From the NCBI GenBank assembly GCA_012511615.1, contig JAAZFS010000171.1:1-22264 (forward strand): a DNA stretch of 22,264 nt, read 5' to 3'. The notes under the pieces are model-generated. The model searched no databases, was not told the DNA's origin, and saw nothing but the letters and a program-made list of their open reading frames with translations. The stretch's first letter is position 1. Each line of letters opens with the position of its first letter. Source of the stretch: Elusimicrobiota bacterium. GTDB lineage: Bacteria; CG03; SLGR01. Below, piece after piece: positions 1 through 6,738 of this stretch. Made by a program: the position numbers and the translations under genes.

Positions 1-2659
1 ATTTTGCACCATAGGGACCCAAGGGATCTTCAACATAAATTAATTCTGCTTTGAAATCTTTTGGGAGTTCCTTTATCATCGGGATCTTGTAATCAATAAA
101 ATTAGGATTGATACATTCTCCTTTTTCATTGAATTTAAGTTCTTCGTAGAGTGAATGGCCGATGCTCTTTAAAACTCCTCCATATATCTGACCCTTAGCA
201 AGGGCAGGGTTTATGGGGGTACCACTATCGTGTAAAGCATAGTATTTCTTTATCTTTAATTCGCCTGTTTTGCTGTTTATCTCAACTTCAACAAAATGGG
301 CTCCATAGGGAATAGGGGCTTTCTCTGAAGTGAATGAGCCAGGTGCAATAAGTTGACCTTTACCAGTACCGCTTTGGGTGAACTGGGCTATATCTTGATA
401 GGAGAGTTTTTTGCCTCCTCCCTCAACTGCTCCAGGTGATACAAGAGAAAGTTCCTCTTGGGGGATTCCCAGATGTTCTGAAGCAGATTTAAGAAGAAGC
501 TTCTTCATGTTTTCAGCTGCTCTATAAACTGCCATTCCGCTGAAGTAGGTCCCACTAGAGGCGTAAGAGCCTACATCAAATGGGGTGACATCTGTGTCTG
601 CGGCGGTAACTGCAATACTTGAGAGGTCTACGCAGAGTGCCTCTGCTGCAACCTTTGCTACAACTGTGTCTAAGCCTGTCCCAAGGTCAGTGCCTCCGAA
701 CAAGACCATAAATGTTCCATCTCCCAGTTGCTTGACTATTGCGTTTGCCGCATCAATTCCAGGAATTCCAGATCCCTGCTGAATTATTGCAGCTCCTCGA
801 CCAATAAGGGTATCACCAGTTTTTTTAGCCGGAGGATTTTCCCAGTCCATCATAGAAGCACCTTTTTCAATGGCTTCGTGAATGCCCGCAGATGAGACCG
901 GCTGAACGATTCCTTCCTGTCCTTCTCCTAGGCATTTGAGTATCTCAAGCATATCTCCCTTGCGAACGGCGTTTATCTTGAGAAATTCAAGAAGATCCAT
1001 TCCTAATTCATCGGCCAGTTCTGCCATAGCTGTCTGAACTGCGTAGCTTCCCTGAGGTGCTCCGTAACCTTGATAGGCACCGGAGATTGGATTATTTGTG
1101 TAGAAAACAGTGACACTATAATTCATATTGTCGCATTTGAATATGGGAAGCGACTTGGAGCAGGCGTTCATAGGAACCGTCAGACAGTGGGGTCCGTAGG
1201 CGCCGCCAGCTGCTTTGGAATTCATTTCAAGAGCGGTGAGTTTTCCGTCTTTCTTTGCACCAACCTTTACTTTAATATTCATTACGTAGCGGGGCCGGGT
1301 GATGAATTCTTCTTCACGGGTATATCTGAAATAAGCAGCTCTACCAGTTTTGAAACTTACCCAGGCTGGAATTTCTTCCATAGCCATATCTTGTTTGGCT
1401 CCAAAACCTCCACCGACTTTTGTCTTTCTGACCCTGACCATTGTCTGAGGTATTTCAAAGAGTGTGGAGATTATTCTTCTAACGTGGAAAGGAACCTGAG
1501 TGGGCACATCGAGAATCAGGCGTCCGTTGTGCATTCTGGCCAGGGCAGCATGTGGCTCAAGAGGGGTACACTGGATACGCTTTGTCCGGTATTCTCTCTC
1601 GATTATGACATCTGCTTCTTCAAATCCTTTCTTCATATCTCCTATACCACCTGAATTTGATGCGGCGATATTTCTCGTCAAGTTGCTTCCTATATCAAAC
1701 TGGTGGAAACAGTCTTCTTCAGTATGGATTGGATATGCTCCCTCTTTTTCAGCTTCTTCAATAGAGAAAGCCGCGGGGAGCTGTTCGTAGTCAACCTTGA
1801 TAAGGTCGAGTGCTTCTTCAGCTATTTCAAGAGATTCTGCCGCAACAATTGCAACCCTGTCTCCCACAAATCTGACAGTGTCGTCAACCAGTCTTCTGTC
1901 GTAGGGGGATGGTTCTGGAAAACCCTGCCCTGCGGTATTGTATCTTGCCTTAGGGGCATTCTCGTGGGTAACTACAAGTACCACTCCGTCTAGTGCTTCT
2001 GCTTTAGATGTATCAATAGATTTGATTTTTGCATGGGCATGTGGGCTTCTTAAAACTTTAATATGTAGGGCATCCTGGGGTACCATATCTTCTACAAAGG
2101 ATTCTTCTGCGGACACCAACTGATGGGCATCGATTTTTGGAGTTCTTTTTCCAACAATATTTAAATCCTCTCTGAATTCAGGACCTGGTCTCACATCAGT
2201 TTTTATACTTTTAACTGCATCAAAAATCTGCTCATAGCCGTGGCAGCGGCATATAATCCCAGAAAGGGCTTCACTGATTTCTTCTCTTGTTGGATCAGAA
2301 TTTTCATCAAGCAGGACTTTCACTGCGAGAATCTGGGCAGGGGTACAGTAGCCGCACTGTACAAGTCCTGCCTTTATAAAGGCCTCCTGAATTGGGTGAA
2401 GTTCTCTTCCTGTAGACAAACCCTCAACAGTAAACACATCTCTTTCATCTATCTGCCAGGGTCTGAGCATGCAGGAGTTTACTAATTTTCCATCAAGAAT
2501 AATTGAACAGTTACCGCAGCTTCCCTGTGAACTGCATCCATCCTTTACTGAGCGAATTCCATTTCTCCTGAGGAGTTCAAGTACATTTTCTTTTGGACTC
2601 GCTTGTAGTGAAACTTTTTTGCCGTTAAGTTTGAAATTTATATTTATATTATTAGTCAT
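1..2659 (-). CDS. Selenium-dependent xanthine dehydrogenase-like protein, fused [2Fe-2S] and molybdopterin domains (3' end outside window)
   Basis: I translated the minus strand from ATG 2659 to the window edge: 886 codons with no stop, so the gene is intact but cut at its C-terminus. The N-terminal 150 residues carry the two [2Fe-2S] cysteine sets of the xanthine oxidase family: C42, C48, C51 and C63, then C102, C105, C137 and C139 (CGYCTP and CRCHGY). The rest is the molybdopterin domain, with GGGFGAK at about 416-422 and GAYQGYGAPQ around Q530. The visible part ends in PLGPYGAK, just before the usual GxGE catalytic region, so roughly 70-100 residues are missing. This fused layout matches E. 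coli XdhD and the selenium-dependent xanthine dehydrogenase family. XDH proper usually has Arg where Q530 sits, so the substrate may differ from xanthine. The start overlaps the FAD-subunit stop (ATGA), and it is the last visible gene of the yqeB-selD operon. Cytoplasmic. Confidence 0.88.
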   Translation of the reverse strand, partial: MTNNININFKLNGKKVSLQASPKENVLELLRRNGIRSVKDGCSSQGSCGNCSIILDGKLVNSCMLRPWQIDERDVFTVEGLSTGRELHPIQEAFIKAGLVQCGYCTPAQILAVKVLLDENSDPTREEISEALSGIICRCHGYEQIFDAVKSIKTDVRPGPEFREDLNIVGKRTPKIDAHQLVSAEESFVEDMVPQDALHIKVLRSPHAHAKIKSIDTSKAEALDGVVLVVTHENAPKARYNTAGQGFPEPSPYDRRLVDDTVRFVGDRVAIVAAESLEIAEEALDLIKVDYEQLPAAFSIEEAEKEGAYPIHTEEDCFHQFDIGSNLTRNIAASNSGGIGDMKKGFEEADVIIEREYRTKRIQCTPLEPHAALARMHNGRLILDVPTQVPFHVRRIISTLFEIPQTMVRVRKTKVGGGFGAKQDMAMEEIPAWVSFKTGRAAYFRYTREEEFITRPRYVMNIKVKVGAKKDGKLTALEMNSKAAGGAYGPHCLTVPMNACSKSLPIFKCDNMNYSVTVFYTNNPISGAYQGYGAPQGSYAVQTAMAELADELGMDLLEFLKINAVRKGDMLEILKCLGEGQEGIVQPVSSAGIHEAIEKGASMMDWENPPAKKTGDTLIGRGAAIIQQGSGIPGIDAANAIVKQLGDGTFMVLFGGTDLGTGLDTVVAKVAAEALCVDLSSIAVTAADTDVTPFDVGSYASSGTYFSGMAVYRAAENMKKLLLKSASEHLGIPQEELSLVSPGAVEGGGKKLSYQDIAQFTQSGTGKGQLIAPGSFTSEKAPIPYGAHFVEVEINSKTGELKIKKYYALHDSGTPINPALAKGQIYGGVLKSIGHSLYEELKFNEKGECINPNFIDYKIPMIKELPKDFKAELIYVEDPLGPYGAK

Positions 2660-3435
2660 TTAACTTCCCTTAAAAATTCTTCGAGCCCAGCTTTAACGAG
2701 GCTCATCCTGTATTCTTTAGAAGCCCGATGATCAGTAACTGGAGAAATTTCTCCAAGGGCTTCATTGAGGATATCTTCAATCTCTATTTCGGATAAATCT
2801 TTTCCTAAAAGATAGTCTTCCGTTTTTTTCAGCCGAACAACCTGGGGACCCAGGCAGCCGGCAACTATGATTATTTCTTCCAGTGTATCATTGTCTAATT
2901 TATAGCCTATGGCTAAATTCATTATGGCTATATCATTTGTAGTTCTTGAAAATTTTCTTACTAAGACTGTCAAGCCAGAATCAGGTATGTTTACAAACAA
3001 AATAATTCCCTCTGGAGAAGAAATCCAATCTTCAACAGAAATATCCTCCCGACCCTTCTCTTTCTCAACTGTCAGCGAAGCTTTCGAAGCAATGAGGGCG
3101 GGAATTATGTCTGAGGAGGATTTCCCAGAAGCAATATTTCCACCAATAGTGCCCATGTTCCGTATATTGATATTCCCTATGTTAGAAGTGGCTTGCTTCA
3201 TAAAATCAAGTGTATCAAAGGATGTGCGGATCTCTTCAAGTGTCGCAGCTGCCCCAATTTGAAAGGGAGAGATGGAATTATTAAGTATTCTACTTATATC
3301 AATTACATCCCCCTTGTAAGGTGGGACTGCCTGATGGGAAAAAATTTCTGTTCCTCCAGATACGTATCTGGCTTTTGGATTAGCTTTCTTTAATTTTACC
3401 GCTTCTGCGGCATTAGATGGTTTTAAGAGTTTCAT
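2656..3435 (-). CDS. FAD-binding subunit of molybdenum hydroxylase (YgfM/CoxM-like)
   Basis: 259 residues, the same length as E. coli YgfM and a little short for XdhB (about 290). The FAD-binding motifs of the family are visible: YVSGGTEIF near residues 24-32, GAAATLEEI near 57-65, and NINIRNMGTIGGNIASG near 88-104, the second pyrophosphate-binding loop. A CO dehydrogenase flavoprotein-type C-terminal domain follows. It should carry electrons between the [2Fe-2S] domains of the fused hydroxylase encoded directly downstream and a soluble acceptor or donor. It overlaps selD upstream and the fused hydroxylase downstream by 4 bp each (ATGA), so translation of the three is probably coupled and their amounts matched. 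The assignment to the fused enzyme rather than to the three-subunit enzyme rests on this adjacency. Confidence 0.87.
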   Translation of the reverse strand: MKLLKPSNAAEAVKLKKANPKARYVSGGTEIFSHQAVPPYKGDVIDISRILNNSISPFQIGAAATLEEIRTSFDTLDFMKQATSNIGNINIRNMGTIGGNIASGKSSSDIIPALIASKASLTVEKEKGREDISVEDWISSPEGIILFVNIPDSGLTVLVRKFSRTTNDIAIMNLAIGYKLDNDTLEEIIIVAGCLGPQVVRLKKTEDYLLGKDLSEIEIEDILNEALGEISPVTDHRASKEYRMSLVKAGLEEFLREVK

Positions 3436-4466
3436 GATATAGTAATTAATGGCCTCCTGCCTGTTTTATTTTCAGTTATTTCTCCGATTATTTTTCCAAT
3501 ACCGTTTTTCTCAGCTGCCTTTGCAGGCTCTGGCGGAAGGGAAAAAAGAACCCCCCCGGATGTCTGTGCATCATAAATTATATCAGAGTTAATAGTGTTT
3601 TTCAATTTGCCTTCGAGACTTATATTTTCGTGGGTATTTTCTTTGTTTTTGAATGAACCTGCGGGCATTAGGCCCATTGAAATAAGTTCATATATGTGGG
3701 GAAATACTGGGATGTCGTCAAGATGAAAAACCATGGAAACCTTGGAAGCTCTGCAGATTTCCAGAGCATGTCCGGCTAAACCAAATCCTGTGATATCGGT
3801 GGCGCATCTAACTTTTTCTTTTACCATGAAATTCCGACTTGCTTTGTTTAATTTTTCCATGGAATTGATTGCTGCCTTGGCGGTCTCTAGTGGACAGAGA
3901 TCGGCCTTTAATGCGGTAGTGGCAATGCCAGTTCCGAGAGGTTTAGTAAGAATAAGAAGCTCGCCAGGTTTTGCGGCGGCGTTTGAAACGACCTCATTTT
4001 CCTGGGCTATGCCGGATACAGACACTCCAAACTTAAGGTCATCATCGACAACTGTATGGCCTCCAAGCAGGGTGCATTTGGCCTCTCTGAGTTTTTCCCC
4101 ACCACCCTGAAGTATGGCTGTGAAGACCTCTGGAGGATATTTGTCAGCTGGGAAACAACATATGTTGAGAGCAGTAAGAGGGATCCCTCCCATGGCATAT
4201 ATGTCAGAGAGAGAGTTTGCTGCGGCTATCATTCCGAAACTAAATGGGTCGTCAACTATTGGGGGAAAGAAGTCAAGTGTTTGAAGTAGGAGACTTCCAT
4301 CCTTGAGGCGGAATACCCCAGCATCATCGTAGTCTTCCATGCCAAGGACTGTCTCGGGAGCTCTATAGAAATCTAGGCCTGATAGAATGGAAGAAAGAGC
4401 CGTCTGATTGAGCTTGGCCGCACAACCTGCACAGGTAGCGTCTCTGGTAAGTTTGTAATCAGCCAT
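3432..4466 (-). CDS. selD: Selenide, water dikinase (selenophosphate synthetase)
   Basis: SelD makes selenophosphate from selenide and ATP. The glycine-rich N-terminal signature reads CAGCAAK. It aligns with E. coli AGCGCK so that the essential Cys17 and Lys20 are kept while Cys19 is Ala. The active-site residue is an ordinary Cys codon, not UGA. Further AIRS-family motifs are visible: GMEDYDDAGVF (metal-binding Asp), a TLDFFPPIVDDPFSFGMIAAANSLSD region, LLGGHTV, and CATDITGFGLAGH. I start it at ATG 4466 (MADYKL), giving 344 residues, close to the 347 of E. coli. A GTG at 4511 would add 15 residues without similarity. The gene overlaps yqeB by 8 bp and the FAD subunit by 4 bp. No selA, selB or tRNA-Sec lies in the window, so here SelD most likely serves the molybdenum hydroxylase. 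Confidence 0.95.
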   Translation of the reverse strand: MADYKLTRDATCAGCAAKLNQTALSSILSGLDFYRAPETVLGMEDYDDAGVFRLKDGSLLLQTLDFFPPIVDDPFSFGMIAAANSLSDIYAMGGIPLTALNICCFPADKYPPEVFTAILQGGGEKLREAKCTLLGGHTVVDDDLKFGVSVSGIAQENEVVSNAAAKPGELLILTKPLGTGIATTALKADLCPLETAKAAINSMEKLNKASRNFMVKEKVRCATDITGFGLAGHALEICRASKVSMVFHLDDIPVFPHIYELISMGLMPAGSFKNKENTHENISLEGKLKNTINSDIIYDAQTSGGVLFSLPPEPAKAAEKNGIGKIIGEITENKTGRRPLITIS

Positions 4467-5265
4467 TCGGTATTTTGTCGTGAGCCCATGCAAGTATGGC
4501 TTCAAGAACACCGCCAGCTATGCAGCGTGCTTTGTCCGAAATAGTATATGCGTGTTCACGGACCGCCCGCGGATCAATATCGCCCATTTTATATTTTTCT
4601 CGCATATAGGTATTTTCTGCAGAAAGTCCTCTGATAATTCCTTGAATTCCAGCTCTAACTTCCTTTTCTCCAACCCAACCTAGTAGCTCATTTTTTTCTA
4701 CCCTGTCTCCGATTTTTTTTAGGGGTTTAAACTTTCCTTCAGCTGGCGCCCTGATGAGTCTTGCCGACGTGACCCCGCCGACTTCGCCCGGTATACCAGT
4801 ATATTCTGCAGCTTCACCATGCCAGATAACAGAGCCCAAGGAGTGGCCGCGTTTTGTTTCAATTACACAGTCAATATTTTCTGGTGCTTTAAAGCCGTTT
4901 CCGAGTCCGATTGTAAAAGAGGCCTCATCTTTATAGGTAATCCGGTTGTCAATGCCTTTCAAAGTGGCATCAACAATGACATCAGGTTCAAAATCTGCGC
5001 TTTTTAAACCTTCGCCTTCAGCAAATACTGAAATAAAATCCTTGGAAAACTCCTCAAGTGTTTTTACGAATTTCCCAGTAACACCTTCTATTGTAATGCT
5101 GCCTCGGTCAATCGCAGTTGAAAATGATACTTCACGACGGATACTGGCGGGACGGGGAAGGTCAACAATGGCGGTATAAAGGCCTGCAGAGAAAAGTTTG
5201 TGGGCAACACCACTACCCAGGTCTCCGCCACCTCTGATAAGGATTTTGATTTGTTGTATACTCAT
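4459..5265 (-). CDS. yqeB: YqeB-family selenium-dependent molybdenum hydroxylase maturation protein
   Basis: 268 residues from ATG 5265. The Rossmann-type opening, IKILIRGGGDLGSGVAHKL, is the hallmark of the YqeB (EF2563) family. Comparative genomics has tied this family to orphan selD and to molybdenum hydroxylases that need labile selenium. The C-terminal half has a biotinyl/lipoyl-like segment (FKPLKKIGDRVEKNELLGWVG) and ends AGGVLEAILAW. The biochemical step is not known; transfer or insertion of selenium at the Mo cofactor is the usual proposal. It is the first gene of its operon and is followed by selD with an 8 bp overlap. An in-frame ATG at 5274 would overlap the -10 box of the promoter at 5273-5302, which is why I prefer the start at 5265. 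Confidence 0.9.
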   Translation of the reverse strand: MSIQQIKILIRGGGDLGSGVAHKLFSAGLYTAIVDLPRPASIRREVSFSTAIDRGSITIEGVTGKFVKTLEEFSKDFISVFAEGEGLKSADFEPDVIVDATLKGIDNRITYKDEASFTIGLGNGFKAPENIDCVIETKRGHSLGSVIWHGEAAEYTGIPGEVGGVTSARLIRAPAEGKFKPLKKIGDRVEKNELLGWVGEKEVRAGIQGIIRGLSAENTYMREKYKMGDIDPRAVREHAYTISDKARCIAGGVLEAILAWAHDKIPNG

Positions 5266-5272
5266 TTGTCGC

Positions 5273-5302
5273 ATTATAATGGTTTATTTTTGTTTATGTC
5301 AA
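5273..5302 (-). promoter_or_regulatory. Sigma70-type promoter of the yqeB-selD operon
   Basis: On the minus strand there is TTGACA (5302-5297), an 18 nt spacer, and TATAAT (5278-5273); both hexamers match consensus perfectly. The -10 box ends 7 nt before the ATG at 5265, which puts the expected transcription start at or within a base or two of that codon. No Shine-Dalgarno sequence lies in front, so the first gene may be translated from a leaderless mRNA. Confidence 0.7.
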
Positions 5303-5309
5303 ACTCAGA

Positions 5310-5338
5310 TTGACTTGAACTGAAAATTTTAATATCTT
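5310..5338 (+). promoter_or_regulatory. Candidate promoter of the mocA-xdh operon, back to back with the yqeB promoter
   Basis: TTGACT (5310-5315), a 17 nt spacer and TATCTT (5333-5338). The -10 box is weaker than on the other strand (4 of 6 consensus bases) but again ends 7 nt before an ATG (5346). The two -35 boxes face away from each other across 7 bp and create the inverted repeat GTCAA-N7-TTGAC (5298-5314). A regulator binding there could switch both operons, but the symmetry may simply be the two -35 boxes. Confidence 0.45.
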
Positions 5339-5345
5339 GAAAATT

Positions 5346-5954
5346 ATGAGTAATGAAGAAGCTGTTGGAAAAATACCCGGTATAATCCTATCAGGAGGAG
5401 AATCCAGAAGGATGGGGTCTCCGAAAGCACTCTTAAAATATGGCAAAAGTACCTTTGCCGAAACCATAGTAAGTAAATTTACAGCTGCCGGAGTGGGGGA
5501 TATCAGCATGGTGCTTGGTGGTGGTGCTGAAAATCTCCGGTCAAAATTAAAAATAAAAGACTTAAAAATAATAGTGAATCCTGATTGGAGCGGAGGGCAG
5601 ATAACTTCTCTTAGGGCTGCTCTTAGAGAAACGGATGAAGATGCAGCGGCTGTGATAGTCTCTCTGATTGACAATCCAGGTGTGGAAGTTACCACTATCC
5701 GCTTGCTTCTCAAAGAGTTTCTTATGGGTGATTATGATATAATAATCCCAGAGTATAAGGGGCGCGGAGGGCATCCAGTCGTGTTCGGTAGAAGAACTTT
5801 CAAATCTATTCTATATACCGAAGTGAAAAACGGCGCCAGAGATATTATAAGAAGCGGTAAATTCCGGGTCAAAAGACTGTCCTTAGATGACCCTGGCATA
5901 AGGCAGGATATAGACACTCCAGCAGATTATGAGAAATTGGTAAATAAAGTTTGA
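5346..5954 (+). CDS. mocA: MocA-like CTP:molybdopterin cytidylyltransferase
   Basis: 202 residues. It has the nucleotidyltransferase signature GIILSGGESRRMGSPKALLKYG near residues 10-31, the NPDWSGGQITSLRAAL segment, the metal-binding aspartate in SLIDNPGV, and GRGGHPVVFG. Together these identify the MobA/MocA branch, and the neighbouring xanthine-dehydrogenase-family genes point to MocA (YgfJ-like). It would convert Mo-molybdopterin plus CTP into molybdopterin cytosine dinucleotide, the form used by bacterial hydroxylases of this family. I choose ATG 5346 over the in-frame TTG at 5337 because the latter lies in the candidate -10 box. It is the first gene of its operon; its stop overlaps the TTG start of the next gene (TTGA). 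Confidence 0.85.
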   Translation: MSNEEAVGKIPGIILSGGESRRMGSPKALLKYGKSTFAETIVSKFTAAGVGDISMVLGGGAENLRSKLKIKDLKIIVNPDWSGGQITSLRAALRETDEDAAAVIVSLIDNPGVEVTTIRLLLKEFLMGDYDIIIPEYKGRGGHPVVFGRRTFKSILYTEVKNGARDIIRSGKFRVKRLSLDDPGIRQDIDTPADYEKLVNKV

Positions 5955-6724
5955 GTATTGAAGTCCACAAGAGAATAAGTGAGCTTTTAGAGAAGGGAAA
6001 GAGTTTTGCTCTTGCAACTATAGTGGAAGCTACGGCCGGAACTCCCAGAAAGAGTGGGACCCGGATGATAGTTTTTCCAGATTCAACCACGGAATTTACG
6101 GTTGGTGGCGGCCCCATTGAGGAGGGGACTATTCTTCGTGCTCTGAAGGCTCTTAAAACCGGAGAGGGCGGTTTTTATAAAGTAGAGCTAAAAGATGATA
6201 AGTGCGGTATGGTATGTGGAGGCGGTGCCAGCATATTTATTGAAGTCTTTACTCAGCCATCCAGAATTTTAATATTTGGAGGCGGCCACATAGGGATGGC
6301 TCTTTCAAAGTTCTATGATGTCTTGGGGCTTCCCTACTATATTTTTGATGATAGGCCAGAATTCTCCTCAGTAGAAAGGTTTCCTCGAGCTGCTTCCACT
6401 CTGACAGTTTCCTATGACGATCCCATCAAGGGGTTTGAGGTAACTGAAAACGACAGCTGTGTTGTAGTAACTCATGGACATAAAGGAGACAAAAAAGTTC
6501 TGACAAAACTTTTAGGAACCTCTGCCTCCTACATAGGCATGATTGGTTCGAAGAACAAGGTCCGTACTGTTCTGGATAAGATAAGAAAAGATGGAATTGA
6601 TGTGGAAGATCCGCGAATACATTCGCCGATTGGGCTTGATATCGGAGGGGAGACCCCCGAAGAGATTGCCCTTTCCATTGTGGCGGAAATTCAAAAGGTA
6701 AGATATTCAAGGGAGAACGCTTAG
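5951..6724 (+). CDS. XdhC/CoxI-family molybdenum hydroxylase maturation protein
   Basis: 257 residues with a TTG start. The N-terminal XdhC/CoxI domain shows ATAGTPRKSGTRM near 27-39, GGGPIEEGT, and the conserved cysteine segment CGMVCGGGASIFIE. The C-terminal Rossmann domain opens with ILIFGGGHIGMALSKF and contains DDRPEF, VVVTHGHKGDKKVL, YIGMIGSKNKV and a PIGLDIGGETPEEIALSIVAEI tail. Proteins of this family bind the molybdenum cofactor, see to its sulfuration and insert it into the Mo subunit. Its place between mocA and the Mo-subunit gene fits that role for the enzyme encoded just downstream. It may also serve the fused selenium-type enzyme across the divergent promoter; nothing in the sequence separates the two possibilities. 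Confidence 0.88.
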   Translation: MSIEVHKRISELLEKGKSFALATIVEATAGTPRKSGTRMIVFPDSTTEFTVGGGPIEEGTILRALKALKTGEGGFYKVELKDDKCGMVCGGGASIFIEVFTQPSRILIFGGGHIGMALSKFYDVLGLPYYIFDDRPEFSSVERFPRAASTLTVSYDDPIKGFEVTENDSCVVVTHGHKGDKKVLTKLLGTSASYIGMIGSKNKVRTVLDKIRKDGIDVEDPRIHSPIGLDIGGETPEEIALSIVAEIQKVRYSRENA

Positions 6725-6738
6725 GGCGTTAGGTATAA

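Noticed and set aside
1070..1654. A plus-strand open frame of 194 codons
   Set aside because: It is antisense to the fused hydroxylase, whose motifs (GGGFGAK, GAYQGYGAPQ) lie on the minus strand without a break; its own translation resembles no known family.
3432..4466. Selenocysteine in SelD
   Set aside because: The active-site codon reads TGT (Cys) and there is no in-frame TGA within the gene.
4466..4511. GTG start for selD at 4511, adding 15 residues
   Set aside because: The extension has no likeness to SelD N-termini. ATG 4466 gives a length typical of the family.
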